Shown here piece after piece: positions 59,215 to 64,000 of a DNA stretch of 64,000 nt. The notes under the pieces were generated by a model, which worked only from the letters and a program-made list of their open reading frames with translations, had not been told where the DNA came from and searched no databases. The stretch's first letter is position 1. Every line of letters begins with the position of its first letter. This DNA comes from Oceanobacillus sp. HTM 045. Lineage in GTDB: Bacteria; Pseudomonadota; Alphaproteobacteria; Rhodobacterales; Rhodobacteraceae. A program made the position numbers and the translations under genes. Where the stretch lies: positions 62,001-126,000 of the forward strand of contig WNWL01000006.1 in assembly GCA_009733745.1 (NCBI GenBank), read 5' to 3'.

Positions 59215-62200
59215 TCAGACGAAGTCGTTCTGGTCGATGTCGGCGCTGGTGAAGCCGACGATCGAGATCGTCTGGAGCGCGGTGCCGTTGAAGTACTCGA
59301 GCCGGACCACGTCGGTGCCGTCCGAGAGCTGGAAGTCGACCTCGGTGAAGTCGCCGAAGGTCAGCCCGGCCCCGGTGACGTCGATCAGGTCCACGCCGTC
59401 CTGCCAGTCCAGGATCGTGTCGCGATCCCAGGTGGTGGTGTCGAACTCGAACACGTCCGCGCCGGTGCCGCTCTGCATCACGTCGTTGCCGAGACCGCCG
59501 TTCAGCAGGTCGTTACCGGCCCCGGCCACGATCACGTCGTTGCCCGCACCGCCGTAGAGGAACGAGTCGCCGGCGTAGTCGTAGATCGTGTCGTTGCCGG
59601 CGCCGCCCTCCAGCGTGGCCGACACCGACCCGGCGCCGACGAGCAGGTCGTCGAAGCCGGAACCGACGATCCGCTCGATGCCGACCAGCTGGTCGCCGGA
59701 GCTGTCGCCGCCGTTGCCCGTCCGCATCAGGCCGATGTCGATCGCCGAGGCGCTGGCGCTGTAGTCCGCCGTGTCGATGCCGTCGCCGCCGTTCATCAGG
59801 TCGGCGTCGCCCGAGCCCAGAAGCACGTCGTTGCCGGCCCGGCCATGCAGCTCGTCGCTGGCCGCGGTGCCCGAGAGGGTCTCGTCCTGCGTGGAACCGG
59901 CCACGAGGTTGAAGCCCGGGGAGGCAACGAGGCTGTTGAGCGTGATGCCGACCACCGCAGGGTCGTGATCCGAGGCGCGGTACTCGCTCGCCGGGTCGAA
60001 GAAGTTCGGGTCCTCGAAATCGGTGTTGTAGTCGAGGAACACCGGCTCGTCGGCATTGATGTGCCACTCCGCGGCACCCGTGACCTGGCCGGCCAGCGAG
60101 TCGGAGGCGAAGACGTGGTCGAGCGCACCCTGCTCACCGAAGAAGGTGTAGGAGTAGTCGTCCGCGTCGCCGCCCAGCAGGTGGGCGAGACCGGCGGCGT
60201 TGAGCGCGTCCACCGGGGCTTCCTGTCCGTAGGCGTTGAGGTCGCCGATGATCAGGTAGTCCGGATCGCCCGAGCCGGTCGGGTCGCCCGCGAGCCAGGC
60301 CGCCAGTTCCGCCGCCGCCTCTTCGCGGACGCCGTTCCAGAAGCCCTGCCCGTCACCCTGGTCGTAGTTCTCGTCGGCCAGCAGCGCGTCGATATCGGCC
60401 TGGGTGATGGTGGTCCCGCCGCCGTTCACGTGGGCCTGGGCGTCGAGCACGAGGTCCTCGAGGTTCGAGTCGCCCTTCGACTTGTAGTGGTTCACCGCGA
60501 TGGTGATCCGCTCGCCGTTGGCGTCCTCGAACGAGGCCGCGACGGTCGGGCGGTTGCGCTGGAAGTCGCCCACCTGGTCGTCGGACGAGGCCACCTGGTT
60601 GAGCACCTCGGCCAGCGCGAAGGTGTCGTCGGCCGACGCCCCGGCGGAGAACTCGTCGTAGACCAGCACGTCCTGACCGACCAGCGACAGCTCGTCGACC
60701 TTGTAGATCATGCCGGTCGTGATCGCGTCCGTGCCGAGGAAGCCGTCCACGTTGCCCGACTCGGCGGTGTAGTCGACGAAGGCGTAGACCGGAGCGCCCA
60801 GCTCGGCGTTCAGCGCGTCCACCAGCGTGGCGATGGCCGAACCGGCGCCGAAGCCGTTGTTCTCCAGCTCCTGCAGGCCCACCACGTCGGCGTCGAGCTC
60901 GACCAGCGCCTCGACCAGCTTCTCCAGCTGCCGGTCGTACTCGGCCTGGTCGTTCGCGCCGCGCGGGTCGAGGCCGATCGGCGAGAGCGAGCCGTCATCC
61001 AGCGTGGTGAAGAAGTTCAGCACGTTGAACGAGGCCACCTCGAGCGCGCCCCCCACGTCCGGGTCGTCCTCCGGCTGCAGGCCGGTGCCCGGCACGTCCG
61101 GCAGCGGGGTGTAGTTGCCCGCGTTGTCGAACGCATCGTACTGCACCGCGTAGTCGCCGAAGTTGTAGTCGAGCACGCCGGTGATGCTCTCGAACTCGGT
61201 GCCGATCCGGAGCGTCGGCCCCGGGTTGTCGGTCGAGTCGTAGGCACCGCCGTTGCCGTCGTCGACCAGCACCTTGACGTCCGGGTTCTGGTCGGTCCGG
61301 CCGTCGTCGATCAGGATGCGGTTGGCGAAGTTGGCGTCGATGTGGTCCTGGATCGCCTGCGCCGAGACCGTCTGCGGGTCGAGCACCTGCGTGGCCTGGA
61401 CGTTGACCTCCGGCGCCACCTCGATCTGGCCGAAGCGGCCGAGGCCGTAGTTCTCGGTCACCGCGATGGTGCCGTCGTTGCCGTCGATCACCTCGACCAG
61501 CATGCCCTCCAGGGCCTCCAGGTCGACGCTGGCCATGTCGGTCACGTCGATCTGGGTGGCCGCCGGCAGGGCGTTGCCCGACGAGTTGATCGAGAAGGCG
61601 GCGACGTTGGTCAGCTCGGTCTTGTCGTTGAACTCGAGCACGTCCGCGGTCAGCGTCACCTCGTCGCCGACGGTCACGATGTTCGTGCTGTCGAAGACGA
61701 AGATGCCGTCCGAGGTGGTATCATCGCCGTCACCGGTGGCGTCCTGGATGAAGTAGCCGCCGATCTCGCCCGGACCCTGGAACACCGCGGTGACGATGCC
61801 CGTGGTGGTCACGGTCTGGCCGTCCAGCGCCGAGGCCGCGCCCGAGCCCTGGATGGTGTAGATCGCCGTCTGCGAGCTGCCCGGGGTCGGGATGTAGCCC
61901 GGCGAGGAGATCGCCGCCTCGTCGCCGTTCACGCCGCCCTGCTCGGTGGTCGCCACCGTGTCGGTGAAGTCGGTGAGGTTGGCGAACTGGCCCGCGTCGA
62001 CCTCCCAGGAGCTGCCGGAGAAGCCGGCGGTGTCCGGGTAGGCCTCGAAGTCGACGATGTCGCCCGCGTTCAGGCCGTCGTTCGGGTCCTGCCCGATCAC
62101 CGGCTCGTCGCGGAGGAGCAGCGTCACGCCATCGCCGCCCTGGCCGAGGCCGGCGCCGTCGGCCCAGCCGACCTGCACGCCGGTCAGGTCGACATCGTCG

Positions 62201-64000
62201 GCCCAGACCGCCTCCCAGGCGGCCGCGTCGGTGGCGTCGCCGACCACCACGATCACGCTCTCGCCCGCATCGATCTGGACGATGTTCTGGATCATGTCGG
62301 CGACCGAGGGGTCCATGCTGTCGTCGTCGTAGAACAGGTCGCCGAAGGCGGCGTTGGACCAGGCCACCGGGCCGGTGTTGGTGATCTCGAACCAGTCGGC
62401 GGTCACGTCGGTGCCGTCCTGGCCCATCCAGATCTCGGTGATCTGCAGGTCAGGCTGGAGGCCGACGCGCTCCGGGTTGATCGCGCCGAAGCTGTCGGTG
62501 CCGGCGGTCGGGTCGGTGTCGAACTCCGCCGTGTCGACCGCGTTGCCCGCGGCGTCGAACAGGTTCGAGGTGTTGCCCTCGACCTGGTACCAGTCGCCCC
62601 GGCTCCCGTCGCGGAAGGCAAGGCGCGGCTCGTTGCCGGCGTTGAGCAGGTTGGAGCCGCCCAGCAGCGCGTCCTCGCCATAGAGGGTGGCGTCGTCCGC
62701 GGCGCTGTCCGAGACGCCGAGCGCGTCGAGGATGGTGCCGAAGGCCGAGAGATCGTCCACCACGCCGTCATCGTCGGTGTCGATGTCGGTCACCGAGGCG
62801 GTGCCGGTGAAGTCGTCCGTCAGGATGTAGGTGAAGGACGGGTTCTCGAGGTCGTCCACCTCGACCGTGGCCAGGCCGTTGGCGTCGAAGGTACCGGTGA
62901 CGTTGGCCGCCCGGTCGACGATGCCGTGGGCGCCGTCGTTCTCGACCGCGACCAGCCAGAGGTCGAAGCTCTCGCCCGCCTCGCCGCTCAGCTCCACCGT
63001 GACGGTCGCCGGGTCGGTGCCGTCCGGGTTCGGCTGGAACTCGGAGATCAGCGTCGCCGCCGGCTCGACCACCTCCAGCTCGCCGAGATCGTAGACCACG
63101 GTGTGGCCGGTGATCTCGTAGGCCACCGCGATCTGCGCGACGCCGGAGGTGCTCTCCGAGGCCGGGATGAAGGCGATGGTCTCGGGGCCGACGAAGTCCT
63201 CGGTGCCGTCGCCGAGGTCGTTCCGGAAGCCCGGGATGTAGTCGACGAAGTAGGCGTCCACCGGCGCGGAGATGTTGTAGATCATGATGCCGGAGTCGCG
63301 CTCCAGCCCGATGAAGGCGTACGTCTCGCCGTCGATCTCGCCCACCGCGATCGCTTCCGGCTCGGGGCCCTTGGCGTCGGAGCGGTTGTCGTCCTCCGCC
63401 GCGATCTCCTCGCCGTCGTCGTTGTTGAACCGCTCCGGGTAGAGGTCGGCGATGATCTTCTCGAACTGCGCGCCGCTGTCGAAGACCACGTTGCCCTCGA
63501 CGTCGAAGATGGTGAAGGAGCGCGAGCCGAAGGCGTGCAGCACGTCGATGTCGCCGTCGCCGTCGGTGTCGCCGTCGATCAGCGAAACCGTCAGCCGCTC
63601 CAGCCCGGTGGTGTCGACCGAGGCGTCGATGCTCACGCCCGCGATCTCGCCGGCGAGGATGTCCTCCACGCGGGCCTCGTCGCCCCGGTGGGGATTGTCG
63701 ATGCCGTCGTTCGGATTGCCGCGGCCGTCACCCTCGTTAGCGGTGAGGATGTAGGTCTCGCCGCCGATCTCCGCCGCCGCGATGGCATCCGGCATCCGCA
63801 GGCCGACCAGGTTGTCGTAGGTCCGGATGTCGATCACGCCGTCGTCGTTGGCGTCGATCTCGAAGCCCGCCTGGCTGTGATCGACCGTGCCGAGCGGCAC
63901 GATGTCGGTGAAGCTGCCGGTCGCGAGGTCGAGCACGGCGACCGCGTTGTTCTCCTGCAGCGTGACATAGGCGACCGAGCCGTCCGGGCTCACCGCGATG
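59215..64000 (-). CDS. giant secreted RTX nuclease (ExeM-like), N terminus outside window
   Basis: About 1,595 residues are visible and the frame runs off the right edge (IAVSPDGSVAYVTLQENN is a propeller motif, so the true start is beyond 64000). Order from N to C: choice-of-anchor-I beta-propeller, a lamin-tail-like domain (LQITEIWMGQDG...DWFEITNTGP), an OB-like domain (TGIVTAVFQGPGEIGGYFIQ), an endonuclease/exonuclease/phosphatase domain (LEVASFNVLNFF, GLQELENN, SDHDPAVVG; about bases 61050-59940), and C-terminal RTX repeats (GGAGNDVIV, GGLGNDVMQ). It should be exported by a type I system and cleave extracellular DNA; calcium binding is expected in the RTX part. Confidence 0.9.
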   Translation of the reverse strand, partial: IAVSPDGSVAYVTLQENNAVAVLDLATGSFTDIVPLGTVDHSQAGFEIDANDDGVIDIRTYDNLVGLRMPDAIAAAEIGGETYILTANEGDGRGNPNDGIDNPHRGDEARVEDILAGEIAGVSIDASVDTTGLERLTVSLIDGDTDGDGDIDVLHAFGSRSFTIFDVEGNVVFDSGAQFEKIIADLYPERFNNDDGEEIAAEDDNRSDAKGPEPEAIAVGEIDGETYAFIGLERDSGIMIYNISAPVDAYFVDYIPGFRNDLGDGTEDFVGPETIAFIPASESTSGVAQIAVAYEITGHTVVYDLGELEVVEPAATLISEFQPNPDGTDPATVTVELSGEAGESFDLWLVAVENDGAHGIVDRAANVTGTFDANGLATVEVDDLENPSFTYILTDDFTGTASVTDIDTDDDGVVDDLSAFGTILDALGVSDSAADDATLYGEDALLGGSNLLNAGNEPRLAFRDGSRGDWYQVEGNTSNLFDAAGNAVDTAEFDTDPTAGTDSFGAINPERVGLQPDLQITEIWMGQDGTDVTADWFEITNTGPVAWSNAAFGDLFYDDDSMDPSVADMIQNIVQIDAGESVIVVVGDATDAAAWEAVWADDVDLTGVQVGWADGAGLGQGGDGVTLLLRDEPVIGQDPNDGLNAGDIVDFEAYPDTAGFSGSSWEVDAGQFANLTDFTDTVATTEQGGVNGDEAAISSPGYIPTPGSSQTAIYTIQGSGAASALDGQTVTTTGIVTAVFQGPGEIGGYFIQDATGDGDDTTSDGIFVFDSTNIVTVGDEVTLTADVLEFNDKTELTNVAAFSINSSGNALPAATQIDVTDMASVDLEALEGMLVEVIDGNDGTIAVTENYGLGRFGQIEVAPEVNVQATQVLDPQTVSAQAIQDHIDANFANRILIDDGRTDQNPDVKVLVDDGNGGAYDSTDNPGPTLRIGTEFESITGVLDYNFGDYAVQYDAFDNAGNYTPLPDVPGTGLQPEDDPDVGGALEVASFNVLNFFTTLDDGSLSPIGLDPRGANDQAEYDRQLEKLVEALVELDADVVGLQELENNGFGAGSAIATLVDALNAELGAPVYAFVDYTAESGNVDGFLGTDAITTGMIYKVDELSLVGQDVLVYDEFSAGASADDTFALAEVLNQVASSDDQVGDFQRNRPTVAASFEDANGERITIAVNHYKSKGDSNLEDLVLDAQAHVNGGGTTITQADIDALLADENYDQGDGQGFWNGVREEAAAELAAWLAGDPTGSGDPDYLIIGDLNAYGQEAPVDALNAAGLAHLLGGDADDYSYTFFGEQGALDHVFASDSLAGQVTGAAEWHINADEPVFLDYNTDFEDPNFFDPASEYRASDHDPAVVGITLNSLVASPGFNLVAGSTQDETLSGTAASDELHGRAGNDVLLGSGDADLMNGGDGIDTADYSASASAIDIGLMRTGNGGDSSGDQLVGIERIVGSGFDDLLVGAGSVSATLEGGAGNDTIYDYAGDSFLYGGAGNDVIVAGAGNDLLNGGLGNDVMQSGTGADVFEFDTTTWDRDTILDWQDGVDLIDVTGAGLTFGDFTEVDFQLSDGTDVVRLEYFNGTALQTISIVGFTSADIDQNDFV

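Overview
The window is high-GC DNA (roughly two-thirds G+C or more by eye) with densely packed genes, many joined by ATGA or GTGA stop/start overlaps and many starting at GTG or TTG. Gene content (two TRAP transporter operons, an hmu haem locus, AcoR-, GlxA- and MerR-type regulators, a Rid-family pair, a CaiB-type CoA-transferase) fits an alphaproteobacterium, most likely of the Rhodobacterales. This rests on gene content and style; no rRNA, tRNA or housekeeping marker is present to prove it. I saw no phage, IS element, CRISPR array or RNA gene.

Layout. 1-6.5 kb: the 3' part of a sodium:solute symporter, then a cNMP/CBS/DUF294 protein, a small membrane protein, a CheY-like receiver, and an unusual membrane PAS/pseudo-kinase/DEDDh-exonuclease fusion. 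6.5-16.6 kb: an FAD/NAD(P)-binding protein, a DEAD-box RNA helicase, an AcoR-like regulator lacking the sigma-54 contact loop, the flavin monooxygenase it probably controls, and a minus-strand operon (small protein, 5-formyl-THF cyclo-ligase, DUF488, nitronate monooxygenase, PAS protein). 16.7-25.1 kb: two LysR regulators, then a divergent catabolic locus with a Rid protein and flavoprotein oxidoreductase one way and a TRAP transporter, second Rid protein and SDR dehydrogenase the other way. 25.1-36.4 kb: accessory genes (methyltransferase, GlxA-type regulator, catalase, MFS exporter with MerR regulator, metallo-hydrolase, amine oxidase, Ig/CHAP peptidase) interleaved with two noncoding repeat families.

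36.4-46.8 kb is a second TRAP regulon: a GlcG-like protein, class III CoA-transferase, enoyl-CoA hydratase, DctMQP and a glyoxylate-type aminotransferase on the minus strand, divergent from a large FAD/Fe-S 2-hydroxyacid dehydrogenase and its GntR regulator. A perfect palindrome in the divergent promoter is the obvious operator. 46.8-50 kb holds an SDR dehydrogenase and a kinase plus class III PLP enzyme pair that looks like an amino-alcohol kinase/phospho-lyase pathway.

50-59 kb is a complete haem acquisition locus on the minus strand: receptor HmuR, HmuS, HmuTUV, an IsdG-like haem monooxygenase and a dedicated ExbB-ExbD-ExbD-TonB energiser, in which one ExbD has Asn in place of the proton-relay Asp. 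59.2-64 kb is the C-terminal part of a giant secreted nuclease with RTX repeats, running off the window. The most unusual items are the pseudo-kinase/exonuclease fusion module, the two repeat families (a 202-bp tandem array and a 226-bp dispersed unit at two loci), the ExbD pair, and the Ig/CHAP protein without a signal peptide.
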